Of a stretch of 64,000 nt of DNA, positions 53,501-64,000 are shown piece after piece. The notes below the pieces were generated by a model, which made no database searches, had not been told where the DNA came from, and saw nothing but the letters and a program-made list of their open reading frames with translations. Each line of letters starts with the position of its first letter. The stretch's first letter is position 1. Location: positions 955,001 to 1,019,000 of the forward strand of contig BRXU01000028.1 in assembly GCA_030267565.1 (NCBI GenBank), written 5' to 3'. Origin of the DNA: Pleodorina starrii (Eukaryota > Chlorophyta > Chlorophyceae > Chlamydomonadales > Volvocaceae). Position numbers and translations under genes: made by a program.

Positions 53501-56500
53501 TCACAGTGCTGTGGATTGGTGGATCTGGTTGCAATAACCAGCCCCCTCGCCCCTACATAACCATCTAGTCCAATCTAGGTTAAGTGCGGTGTTCAGCGAA
53601 GGGTGCGGGCCCAATCTCGGCACGGCCGCACTTGGCCGCTAGCGCCGATGCTGTGTCCAGGGCAACCGTCCCCTCTTCCCGAGTTTTCCAACCCAACCTG
53701 GCCGCCCCAACAAGGCCTCCACAACACACACACACTCCGGGATCCGGGTCGTGACGACTTGCGCACCTGCAGCACGCCGTTGTTCCGGTGCCGGAAATTC
53801 GGCCGCAGCCCGCCCCGCGCCAGCGCCCGCCCCTCCTCAATCGCCTGAGCAACGTCGAAGGGCGTCGCCGTCGATATGCGACCGGCCGCGGCGGCAGTGG
53901 GGGTCTGGGTGGGCGTGGGCGCCAGGGCCGGCGTCCCCAGGCGCGCCGGCGTCGACAACGACGTCGCAGTCCCCAGGGGGGCCAGCGGCGCCCCGCCTGC
54001 GACCCCGCTACCACCGCCGCTGGCGGCCGCGGTGGCGTCTGCGCTGGTGGGAGCTGGCGCTGCATCCGCCGCATCCCCGGATCCAGATCCAGATCCGAGT
54101 TCCGCAGCCCCGCCGGCGCTGCCCGCGGCGGCACGACCCACGGGCGACGGCTCGGCAGCCATCGTGCAGCACCCATCGGCGCATGCGAACCGACATCGCC
54201 CCCCGCCCACCGGCGGCTGTGGCGGCAGCGGCGGGCAGCTCGCCGGCGGCCTGCTGTGCGACTCGTCCAGACTCATGCGCAACATCCGGCTGTTGGCGGG
54301 ACGAAAGACCCCCTGCAGCGGAAACGTGCCGGTGCGCGCCCGCTGCGGCTCCGCCGGGCCCGCGGCGGAGGCGCCGCCGCTGCTCCCACCCACGCGGCCG
54401 GCGCTGAGCCTCACTAGCCGGGCCGTGGCAGAGGCGATCCAGGGCTTTGGGGAGGCAGGCGCGCACGGCGTGGGCTTGGGGGAGGAGAGCAGCGTCAGCT
54501 TGGGCGACGAGGAGCCACCGCCGCCGCAATCCGCCACCCCGAAGCCCTCGCTGGCAATGGTGGCGCCCGACAGGGTGCGACTGGATCGCGCCTCGCCGCC
54601 TCCACAATCGCAGGCCGAGCCGGACAGCGGAGCCTGAGAGCCCGACAGCGCATCGTTCACGCGCCGCCTTTCGTCCAGCGAGCTCCCCCGCCGCTGCTGC
54701 TGCTGTTGCTGCGTCAGCCCCGCGTGCCTTCCGCTCGGATGGCGCTCCGGGTGCTGCGAGGGTTGCGATTGCAGTGCCACGGGCAGCCGGAAGCGAAAGA
54801 CCGAGCCGATGCCGGGCGCCGACTCGGCGGTAATGTCGGAGCCCTGAGCCCGCAGCGCCAGACGCACTAGGTACAGCCCAAGGCCGGTGCCGCCAATGGA
54901 TTTGGATGCCCTGCCAGTGTAGCCCTCGCCGGGTGCGGTGTCTGTGCCCTGCGCTTGTCCCGTACGGTATGGCAAAAACAGCTCGTCCAGAAGCTCTTGC
55001 GCGATGCCCACGCCCGTGTCCTCCACCGAAATCTCGACCTTGGCCCCCGGAGGGAGGCTGGCCACGTAGTGGCTGGAGCATGACGACGCGGACGAACCTG
55101 AGAGTCGCGGCCTGGCGTAGCGCCAAATGCTGCTGGCGCCGCCACCGCCGCTGCTGCTGATGCTGTTGACGCTAGCGGCGGCCGCGGCAGCGCTGGCGGC
55201 GAGGTCGCCAGCGGCGCCGTCGGCGCAGCGGGTCGACGGAGCCGATGCTGGCGGCGCCGAGAGCGGCGCCGCCGGGGCCGCCCCGTCCGAGGGCTCCGGC
55301 AGCACAATCCTCGCCGCGATGCGCACCTCGCCCTGGGTGGTGAAGCGCATGGCGTTACCGACCAGGTTGTACAGCACCTGCAACGGTTGCGTTCGAGGGC
55401 GGCAGTGTGGTGCAGCAGTCAAGCGTAGCGTCGTCGGGCAAAGTGGACGTCGCCCGTGCCTCTGCATTTTGGAAGGATCAACGGCAGTCACTGGTATCGG
55501 TCGCGGCAGGAGGGCAACCCGAGTCCGCATAAAACACAGGCCAAACAAATGAGCATCGCACAACACAGCGCAACCCCAAACTCGTCCGGCCTATCCAAAG
55601 CACAAAACCCGTCCGGGTGCGGCGCCCTGTTGCACAGCACCCCCTCATCCGCGCCGCAGATCCGGCCCCCAACCCTCCTGCCCATCTCCTTCCACACGCT
55701 CCCCCTCCAACCACCACACACTCCTCACCTGGCTCAGCCGCGTCACGTCGGCGACCACCTGCGGTAGGTTGGCCGGCAGGTCGCTGACAATCGCCACGCC
55801 ATCGTGCGCCAGCGGCCGCAGCACCGTCATCACCGTCTCCACCAGCGGCCGAAGGTCCAGTGGGAACAGCGGCACCGACGGCGCCACCGGGCCGGCGTCG
55901 TCGTGGGGGTGGTGGTACGGCAGCAGAGCCGCCGCCCCCGGCGCCGCCGGCTCGCCACCTCGCCTCGCCGCGAATGAGTCCAAGGTCGACGTGACGATGC
56001 TGAGCATGCAGGTGGCGGTCGCTCTCACGGTGGCCAGGTTCTGGGCGCTGCTGGGCAGGGCTGCAGAGACCTCCTGGCAGAGGCCCTCGGACAGCGCTGC
56101 GCAGGCGGACAGCGACGTCGGGTCGGGGGGCGGACGGACAGCGTGGGGCAGAGGACCCGGGAGGCGGGGAGCGTGGGGAGGACACCAGCGCCGCGGGGCA
56201 GAGGACACAAGGGAGACCGAACGGAGGGACGACAGCGCAGCGCGAGCAGACAGCAGCGTCGTTGTGGGAAGTGGACCACCGGCCGGCGGTGGACCACCGG
56301 GGAGAACGACGGGAAGGGGCTTGACGGCCCGGGGGCGTCTGGTCTCAATGGTATTGCCGCAACCGACGGTGGCGCTGAAGAGCTTCGCCGACGCCGCTAC
56401 CAGCACGTGGCGTTCCAAATGGGTCTGTGTGGGTCCAGCTACCAGCGAGCCGCGCCGGACCTCACGCCTGCTCGACGTCGGACGTGGACAAGCCACCAGC

Positions 56501-58838
56501 GGCAATGGCGCCCAGCCTCAGGCCTAGCTCCCCCGCCCGCCCACCCACTCACTCAATCCCAGCTCACCCACTATGCCCGCCAGCGGCGTCCGCAGCTCGT
56601 GACTGAGCGTGCTGAGCAGGTCGTCCCGCTGCTTGAGCAGCGCCGTGAGCCGCGTCACCGCCTCCACCCGGTTGCTGGCCTCCCACACCTCCAGCGCGCG
56701 GTCGCGTCTCAGCTGCACCTCCGTGAGGTTGCTCTGCCACAGCTGGCTGCTGAACACCACCTTGGCCAGGTAGTCGCACACACCCCAGGCCACAGCCTCC
56801 GCCTGCGGACCCATCAGCTGCAACTCAGCAGCCAGCCACACCACAGGGAAGGCGCTCCACAGCGCCAGTAGCAGCGCTAGGACGGTGCGCAGCGTGCAGC
56901 GCTGCTCGGGGGATATGTCGCCGGAGAGGGTCCTGGAGCGGGGGCAGGGAGCGTGAAAGAGAGGGAGTGGGGAGGTCAGGGAATGATATGCTTCTTTATA
57001 TAACAATGGGAGTGGGGAGGGAGGGGCCAGGATGGACGGGGTGAGGGCGGAACGAGTTGTCGCGAGGGCGGAAAGGGTCGTCGCGAGGTGGAACGAGCCA
57101 GTCAGAGGACAAGACCCAGGGCGCGCTAGGACCAACCAAGGGACAAGCCCTGATCGAGATGACAACAAGGTGGTGTATACGCGGCTGGCCGCAAGGCGAC
57201 AGGGCGATACGAAAGCGCGATACTAGCGTGCCAGCCTGGCATCGTACGCTGAGTACCCCCGGCCCCTCCAGGTGCCGTACTCACCCTTGGAACATGCCGT
57301 ACACATAGAACAGCACCACCGCGAAGGTCCCGAACGACAGCAGTGTCGCCACCAGCTTCAGCAGGCCCGCTGTGTAGCAGGCCGCCAGGCCGGTCAACAC
57401 CATGACCACGTCGCTAAGCAGCGGAATCGTCAGCTGCGAACACGGAAGAGGCAGCGCAGCACAGCGCAGCGGAAGCCGGCGAGGGCTTGGAAAATCGTCG
57501 CTCACGCGCACGGGCAGGGAGGGGCAACGAACCGTTGGGACGCATGACATCGACCAGATCGCTTCCGCATCCACCCACCCGGCACCTGATCGTCGTGCCC
57601 GCGACATCTCACCGCGCATCAGCCGACTTTGCCGACCCCCTAACCACGCACACGGGGTAAGAAAAACGATTCACGCACGGCGGTACGGGGTACCCCGTAA
57701 CGTGTCCCGACGCCGCCCTGCGCATATACCAGGGATCAACCCGCTTTCCGTCAGCCCTCCTGAACTCCTACAAGGCGGTAGCCCTGGAGGAGCAGTGGGC
57801 CCCAACCCCAGTAAGTCCCCCATGCCCTCGTTGCTCCTTTTGCCGGGGCCCGCCGGCCCACAGCCCAGCCCACAGCCAGGCGCAGCTGGCCGCACCTGCC
57901 ATCCGCTGCAGTCCGCCAGCAGCGCCAGCATGTAAATCATGGTGGGCGTGGAGTGGCACCACTGCACGTAGCGCAGCGGCGCGAAGGGCCGCCCCGAGGA
58001 CGACATGAGCACCGTGGTCGCGCCGCGCCACAGCAGCAGGTCCGTCACGAAGGCCACTCCGTTGATGTACAGCAACAAAAGATTGCACTGCGGGGGCCAT
58101 GTGGGCCAAGTGGGTCAAGACCCGATTCGACACGGTCTGGTGCATGGTGGCTCATGACTGTGAGATTAAAGGCGCAGGCAAGGTCCCCGGGCGGTATTTG
58201 AGGGACCGGGTGCGGCGCCAGGCAGTGGACAGTGCGTGTTGGCTATCAGCGCACTGGAAGGTGATCAGCAGCGGCAGCCTTGCCAAGCGCGCCCATGAAC
58301 GAGCGATGTTGACACGCCCCGGACCCCGAGCCTACGGCAATGCTCTGTAGGTCACCACCTTACTTTGAAAGGTAGCAAATGCTGCCGCATGCCCAGGTTG
58401 AGCAGGTTGAGCAGTAGTACAGCGCCAAAGGCCGCCTGCACGGCGGCAGCACGGAGATGCCAGGCACGTTAGGTGGGGCGAGGTGAGGTGAGGTTAGGGC
58501 ATGCGGGTTATTATCCAGCACGGAGTAGAGCATGTCGTCGAAATCTGGGGTCAGCGTGAGTATGAAGGGCACCTTTTTTGCGGTGGTGGTCTGGTCGCAC
58601 GGCCGGTCGCCGCTCCCTTCGGCCGACACCAGTGCCAGACCCGCCCCACCCACCCATCCCGCTGCCACTGAGCCCGCGCCCTGTCTAAGCAATCGTCTCC
58701 GAGGCCACCACCGGAGGACTGTGCGGCTTCCCCCGCGACGATGCGGTTGCATAGTGCGCATAGCGAGGAGGGCGCCAGCTCACCGTTTGGACCTGGAACG
58801 TCCATGCCACCGATGACACCTGTAATCAGCGCGTTCAT
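50530..58838 (-). CDS. Histidine kinase rhodopsin (microbial-type opsin, HisKA, HATPase, receiver)
   Basis: Exons: 58838-58784, 58667-58522 (alternative start of this exon 58718), 58435-58364, 58087-57896, 57433-57285, 56932-56568, 56096-55729, 55377-53767, 53433-50530; all phases agree, about 1953 residues. The N-terminus is a microbial-type rhodopsin. Helix A is DDMLYSAAFGAVLLLNLL, helix B LLLLYINGVAFVTDLLLW, helix C RYVQWCHSTPTMIY, helix F ALWSAFPVVWLAAE and helix G WGVCDYLAKVVF. The retinal Lys is about 262 (codon 56763-56761) and the helix-G Asp about 258. Helix G leads straight into HisKA (STLSHELRTPLAGIVALSEG; His about 316, codon 56601-56599), then HATPase (YNLVGNAMRFT, EDTGVGIAQE, GGTGLGLYL) and a receiver (VSVDDDP, LLDVMMPGMSG, IIIVSAKG, DYMTKPYKRAE). 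The kinase and receiver look catalytically intact. An Ala/Pro/Gly-rich tail of about 800 residues with two short coiled coils follows. No cyclase domain is seen, unlike Chlamydomonas COP5-type proteins. The exon 2 borders are the least certain. Confidence 0.9.
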
Positions 58839-60447
58839 TTACCACAGATCTTGACTCTTTCCAAGACACTCCCGGCCGGGTACACAGCAAGCAGGACTAG
58901 TTATCCGACCAGGAAAACGTAACGAACAGCAACGCCTGGACTGCTCGACTGTTCGATCCAAAATAATCCCAGGAATTCCGTCGCAATGTCATTAAGCGGT
59001 ATCCCGCTGCCTACAGCTAAGCGCACGCGGGAAAACTGTCGAGTTGGTTCCGCTCCCATCCTCATAGCCGCCTCACAGGGCAAAATACGTATCTCTTCCC
59101 CAAAGACCATGCAAAACCATGCCTCGGTGGACGTTAATGTCGCCCCACCTGCTCATCCAAGTTGGCTGAAAAGCTCTGGGTGTCCTGCCTCTCCAAGTAA
59201 AACGCGCACGCTACATATGATAGGCTTCCCAAGCTGCGACGCGAATAGACGACGACTCAGGAACGCTGTGCTGACACAAGCAACTTCTGTTCGGTTCCTT
59301 GGCGCTTTACCTGACCCAAGCCGTGACAGGTGTGTCGACCCAATACAGCTGGTTAATGAACGTTCTCGGCATCCGGCTTACGGTCTTCAGGACCCGTCCG
59401 CGGCCATGACCAAGCCCCGAAACGCCCGTGAGGTCTGTCTCCATTTTCAGTGCACTCCTGTCTTCTCCTGGCGGGAGCCATCAACCAGCTGTCCTATAAT
59501 CCTAAGGTTCAACCACAGCTATCCAAGTTTGACATTCTTCAAGGCAGGCGGCTGAGCGCATAGATAGAAAAGTTATTCTCACGACGCCGTAAAGTTATTA
59601 GAATAAAATACAGAAGGACTGATTTTGCTTACAGCTCTGAACACAAAAGACGTCAGGGCTGGCACTGCCAGGTTAAGGATGCCCTTGTACTGCAAATCTT
59701 AACGACTTATTCACCCTGCCGTAGCTTTCCCGAAGAGCAAAATTTCTCGAGCGCTCCAATTACCGCTGTTTTGGATGTAACTATACTAGTGTATTTACGC
59801 TGTTTGCTGTCGCTGTGCCGCAATCGCCCAGCCGCCAAGACAAGTGAACGCTATTCAGGTCAGGAATCAACCCAAGATCGGGAGTCCACCCAATAACCCG
59901 TTCTAGGCAAATCAGTCACGAATGTCTCAAAACGCAACACACCTGAGTCATGAACCGTACACGTACTGCGGTGCTGCGATACGCACCAGGCACCACGGAA
60001 AACGAATGGCACTCCGAGATACGTTTGGAATCCCCGCATCCTACGAACCAACCCACGACAGTTGCATTTATAATGCCTTGCCCAATGAGCAAGATTCTTG
60101 GCCACGACGGTACGGGTGACGACAACTGCAGCGCTACTCCCGGCGATCAGCAGATTTCCACAAACATATCCATAGGACTGGTGCGCAGCTACTTCATACG
60201 CCCACGGCCCGTGCGTTTGTCGCTGGTGAAGTCCAAACACCAAGTCGAGGTCTGCCTAGGAACTTGAACAGACGGTTTCGATCCTACCCTGCAACGCCTA
60301 GCAAAGTAGCTTGGGATGTCCCGGTCCATGCAGCGCAAAAGCAACGCCGGTTGACCCCACAACCACCAAACTACCTGCTGTTCATCCATGGGATTGGCCA
60401 ATACCGTACAGGCGTGACCGCCTCGTATTCGGTCATCGCCTATGCCC

Positions 60448-60498
60448 ACCGCGGCTACACCGCAGCTACACCGCGGCTACACCACCGCGGCTACACGG
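60448..60498. repeat. CCGCGGCTACA tandem repeat
   Basis: Four units of about 11 bases, one with A for G and one separated by an extra three bases. Confidence 0.85.
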
Positions 60499-60577
60499 AA
60501 CACGCTGTTACCCTTGTCACCTGCTACTACTACTAGTTCTAACCAATCACAAACTGACATTGGCAAACGCCCTTCTG

Positions 60578-60582
60578 TTACA
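60578..60582 (-). promoter_or_regulatory. Candidate poly(A) signal (TGTAA) of the ATAD2-like gene
   Basis: TGTAA on the minus strand about 310 bases after the stop codon at 60894. Assigned by motif and distance. Confidence 0.4.
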
Positions 60583-60893
60583 CACACTATCGCACATGCG
60601 CCGACTGCACCTCAGCCGCACCTCAGATCCGTCCCCGCCACTGCGGTAGCAACGCAGCGAAACCACCCTGTAGTACGTACCCATACACATGAACGTACAT
60701 ATGATCGTACCCATACATATGAACGCGCCACGTCCACGCCACTTCCCACCATCACCAAGAGAACAATCACATCAAACCCCCATCGTCCCTCACATTTTCC
60801 TTCTACCAATACCCTGTGACGAAAGGTACACGCTGCACGGCCTGCCGCCAACTGCCAAAACCCCAGACGCGCGCACAAGCACATGCACCACCA

Positions 60894-63800
60894 TCATTGC
60901 TGCGCACGCGTGACGAAGCCGGAGCCCCCTGCCGCGCCGCTGCCTCCGTCACCGCCTTCGCTTCCGCCTGCAGCCACGGCGCCGCCCAGGCTCTCCTTCA
61001 GCGACGCCAACACCTGCCGCCGGTCCCGCGTGCGCGCGTGCTCCAGAACCACCGCCGCCGCGCGCGTGTACAGCAGCTCCAGAGCCTCCAGCGACCAGCC
61101 GGCAGTGCCCGCCACCGCCCGATCCAGAAGCGCCTTCGCCCGTTCCAACGCTACTGGGTCCTGTGGGTCGCGCTCCGCCGTCGGCGCGGCCTCCGCCGCC
61201 GCAGCGCCGTGGCTGTCCGCCTCCGGCGGCTCTAGCCCCCGCTGCCTCGGCCGCCCTTGCAACGCGTCTCGATCGGCGTCCGGCGCTGCTGTCCCCACGA
61301 ACGTGTGCGTCTCGGACCGCGCAACACCGGGTTGTCGAAGCCGGCCCTGCTGCTGCTGGCGTCGGCCCGGGCTGTCTTCAGCTGCGCCCGCAAGCGCATG
61401 CGCCGCGCCAACATCCACGTCCATGGCATCGTCGCCATCCTGCTCTGCACCCGCATGCCCCTCCCGTCCCTTGCCCTCCGACGCCGGCCCGTCGGCCGCT
61501 GCCAACGGCCCTCCTGACCCACTCGGCCCAGCCTGGCCCCCCTCCGCCGCCCCTCCGTCCGCCAGCTGCGCCTCCGGGTGCGGCTCCTTGCCGGGCGGAG
61601 ACGTCGCCTCCTTGCCGTCGTCGCCCGCGTGCGCCTGCGACCGGCCTGCGTGCGCCGCAGCCCCCGCCGCCGACACCTGCTGCTCCCGCTCGCGCTGCTG
61701 CTGCTGCTGCTGCTGCTGCTGGAGCCGCGTCTTGCGCAGCAACGCCTCCGGGTCGTCAAACATGGGGATACGCGGCCCGTCCGAGTGGCCGCCGGCCTGC
61801 CCGCCCGCGCGCTGCCGCGTCACGTAGCCCCCCGTGCCGGGGCCGGCGCCTCCGGCGCTGCCCGTCCCGCCGGCGCCGGCTCCGCCGCCGGTGCGCGCCG
61901 CCGCCGCTGCCTTAGCCCGCGCCGCCGCCAGCTCCTCCGGCAGCTCCAGCCCCGGCGGCGGCGGCGCTGGGCCGCCCCTGGCCTTCATGTCCTCGCAGCG
62001 CTTGGCCAGCTCCAGGGACACGCGGGCCTTGACCAGGTGCTCCGCCTCATCCGCCAGGGAGGTGGCCCGGCTGACCTCGCGGGCAGAGTCCTCAAAGTAC
62101 TCGCGGGCGCCCTGCACAAAGTACACGCGGCGGAGTACAGTACAGATGTACAGTACAGTCGGCGGAATGGAGCGGAAAAGTGGAGCGGAGCGGAGAGGAG
62201 CGACCGTTGCGTGCCGTGTTGCTCCGCGAGTGGCCGTGTTGCCGTGCCATTTGGGCTCTCATCTACCTCCTATCGCATGTTTCAGAGCTAAACCGCGGAG
62301 CTGTGCTACCGTTCCAAGTTACAGACAAGCCGCCCTTGACAGCTATCAAGGTGCCCGCTCCCTCTCCTGCCTCTCAAGCGGAACTGCTCACGCGACATCC
62401 GACATGGGCACTGCCTTCATTCCTTCATTCCCCCGCCCCAAGCCTCATTCCCCCGCCACCCCACTCCTTTTGCATTGCAAACCGGAAACCAACCACACGC
62501 CAGCGACCCACCCACCCACCCGCCCCACCCGCCCACCTGCACGATGAGCGCCATGTCCGCCAGGTACTGTCCGATGGTGCCGTACTGCCGCCCGTCCACC
62601 CGGGCCAAGATGGTGGCCAGGTCCATGGGGCAGCTCACCTGCACCCCAGGGAGGGAGCCAGGTGGAGGCAGGTGGGGGCAGGTGGGGGCAGGTAGGCCTA
62701 GGTTATGTACAGGGCCTCGTTCCCGTTTCAAGCCAGCCCTTCGACCCTAGCATTCCTTTAGCCCTTTCCCTTCCCCGAACCCAGGCACGCTCCCCAGTTC
62801 CTCCACCCCAGGCGTTCAGCGTTGTGGGGCAACACATGTTCCTGGCGGCCCAGCCAGTAAAACATGTTACAGCCTCACGTCCACGTTCGCCGGACCACGT
62901 CTACCGGGCGTTCTGCGCCTGGCTTCGCAGCTCTCGCCCACCACAACTAACAACCACACCCTTTCCTCGGGACATTCCACTCACCACCTCCCAGTATCTG
63001 GGGTCCTCCTCGGGGCTCACGGGCGCCCAAAACTGCTTCCAGCGCCGCTCATTCAGCAGCGTCAGCGTCACGCCGCGGAGGGCCATCCGCAGCGCCCGCA
63101 GCGCCGCCTGGTCCTCCTCGAACGCCCGCCGCGCCGCCAGCTCCTCAGCGCTGCGAGCAGCCGCCTCGCGGGCCGCCGCCACCGCCGGGTCCTTGGGCAG
63201 CGGCTCCGCCGCGGCGGCGGCGGCAACCGACGGCGACGCGTCGGCTCCGGCGGCGAGGATGGCCGGGTCGACCGGCTCCGCGGCGGCCATGATGGGCTCC
63301 TGCGGGCGGGTGAGGCAGAAGCACGGGTGCGAGGAAATGTAGCCGATGCTGCCTCTATGCCGATGCGCCCTCTCATCGCACCACAGGCCGAGGGGCACGT
63401 AAGGCGCTGCTGGTCCCTGCTCCTGCCCACTGCCCCCGCATCCCTCCCACTCACTCACCCCGGCGCCCCTGCAAATTTCCCTACATTACGGCACCGTGCA
63501 CCGTGCTCCCCTCGCAGCTCAGCCCACATCCCCCAAACTACCCTGCTTCCCTCCCATCTTTCCTAAAAATACCAAGTCAGGATAACAAGCCAGGACAACG
63601 AATCAGGATGACGAACCAGGAAAACGAATCAGGACAACGAACCAGAAGTAAGCGATCCACCCGGTCCGCGTCCCTTCAGCTTCCGCGCTCCCCTCCCCTC
63701 CCCGCCCCGCCCCTCCCCGCCATACGTTCCCCCTTGTGCACCTGCAGCAAGTCCCTCCGCTGCTGCTCCGTGGGCGGCTGCAGCCCCACCACGTCCCCGG

Positions 63801-63991
63801 AGCCCCCGAAGATGGCGGTCCGCGCCTCCCGGTCCAGCGCCGCAAACGGCACATCGGCGGTTGCCAGCAGCAGCAGCGGCAGCTCCGGCGGCAGGTCGCG
63901 CAGCAGCATCACCAGCGTGGCGCGCAGCTGCGGCGGCGCCGTCTGCCACCACAGCTGCAGGTGCGGCAGGAACAGGATGGCCGGGGCGGAC
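60894..63991 (-). CDS. ATAD2/Yta7-like AAA-ATPase with bromodomain, 5' partial
   Basis: Four exons join in phase: 63991-63742, 63299-62985, 62638-62537, 62111-60894; about 627 residues before the stop, with the 5' part beyond the window. The first exon is the end of a second AAA module: PAILFLPHLQLWWQTA (Walker-B-like strand with no acidic pair), LLLLATADVPFAAL (sensor 1) and DVVGLQPPTEQQRRDLL. The second and third exons carry a bromodomain: ALRMALRGVTLTLLNE, CPMDLATILARVDGRQYG and YLADMALIVQ, continuing as GAREYFEDSAREVSRAT in the last exon. ATAD2 and Yta7 act on chromatin, removing or loading histones near acetylated nucleosomes. The Asn that contacts acetyl-lysine, expected just after the LIVQ helix, is Gly here. 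The last 350 residues are Gly/Gln/Ala-rich, with a predicted helical end (ALERAKALLDRAVAG, LEALELLYTRAAAVVL) reminiscent of the ATAD2 C-terminal helices. Confidence 0.85.
63563..63651. repeat. Imperfect AGGACAACGAA(T/C)C repeat in an ATAD2-like intron
   Basis: About six degenerate units of 13-15 bases (GAATCAGGACAAC, GAACCAGGAAAAC and variants), in the intron between exons 63742 and 63299. Confidence 0.75.
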
Positions 63992-64000
63992 CTGCGGAAG

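Larger units (their letters stand above)
58839..60893. other. Intergenic region upstream of the rhodopsin kinase
   Basis: Two minus-strand genes flank this 2 kb, so it should hold the rhodopsin kinase promoter and the 3' UTR of the ATAD2-like gene. It is AT-richer than its surroundings. It contains a CGGCTACAC tandem repeat (60448-60498) and a CCCATACA-TGAACG repeat at about 60679-60725. No coding exon was supported, and I could not identify a light-response or other named element. Confidence 0.5.

Noticed and set aside
56097..56505. Upstream open extension of the rhodopsin kinase exon that starts at 56096
   Set aside because: It is pyrimidine-rich like an intron, and skipping it gives the normal HisKA continuation GIVALSEG.
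58364..58522. Reading the rhodopsin N-terminal exon straight through in one frame to 58360
   Set aside because: This yields a Cys-rich segment. Splicing at 58522/58435 gives a good hydrophobic helix A and a strong donor GTAAGG in the right phase.

Overview
The window looks like nuclear DNA of a volvocine or chlamydomonadalean green alga. It is very GC-rich. The genes are split into many exons whose splice phases can be joined by hand, with mostly GT-AG introns (donors often gtgagt or gtgcg). Coding regions carry long Ala, Gly, Gln and Pro runs, and the non-coding DNA is full of short tandem repeats. Short TGTAA motifs, the usual algal poly(A) signal, follow several minus-strand stop codons. 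The gene set fits too: a rhodopsin histidine kinase, a plastid-type bestrophin, a plant-type serine decarboxylase and a plant-type GCN2.

Layout, left to right. (1) 1-4183 (+): 3' part of a cyclophilin fused in frame to a complete SYF2 splicing factor. (2) 7024-8187 (+): start of an mTERF-like organelle protein whose 3' end I could not resolve. (3) 9975-13395 (-): complete serine decarboxylase, 8 exons. (4) 14652-31867 (+): complete 31-exon GCN2-type eIF2-alpha kinase with RWD, kinase and HisRS-like domains, divergent from the decarboxylase. (5) 33615-37111 (-): PARP-like protein whose catalytic triad is degenerate. (6) 37881-40837 (+): F-box/leucine-rich-like orphan protein, divergent from the PARP. 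(7) 42422-46642 (+): bestrophin with a transit-peptide-like N-terminus. (8) 50530-58838 (-): complete histidine kinase rhodopsin, made of seven helices, HisKA, HATPase, receiver and a long disordered tail without a cyclase. (9) 60894-63991 (-): 3' part of an ATAD2/Yta7-like AAA-bromodomain protein that continues past the window edge.

The genes do not form one pathway. They are ordinary neighbours in an algal chromosome: light sensing (rhodopsin kinase), amino-acid stress signalling (GCN2), ethanolamine synthesis (decarboxylase), chloroplast ion or bicarbonate transport (bestrophin), splicing (cyclophilin-SYF2), organelle gene expression (mTERF) and chromatin (PARP-like, ATAD2-like). The most interesting items are the rhodopsin kinase with Gln at the usual counterion site and no output cyclase, the cyclophilin-SYF2 fusion, the PARP-like protein lacking the His and Tyr of its triad, and the bromodomain lacking its acetyl-lysine Asn. 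Exon borders were joined by eye from splice signals, reading-frame phase and remembered family similarity. No alignment or transcript data were available.
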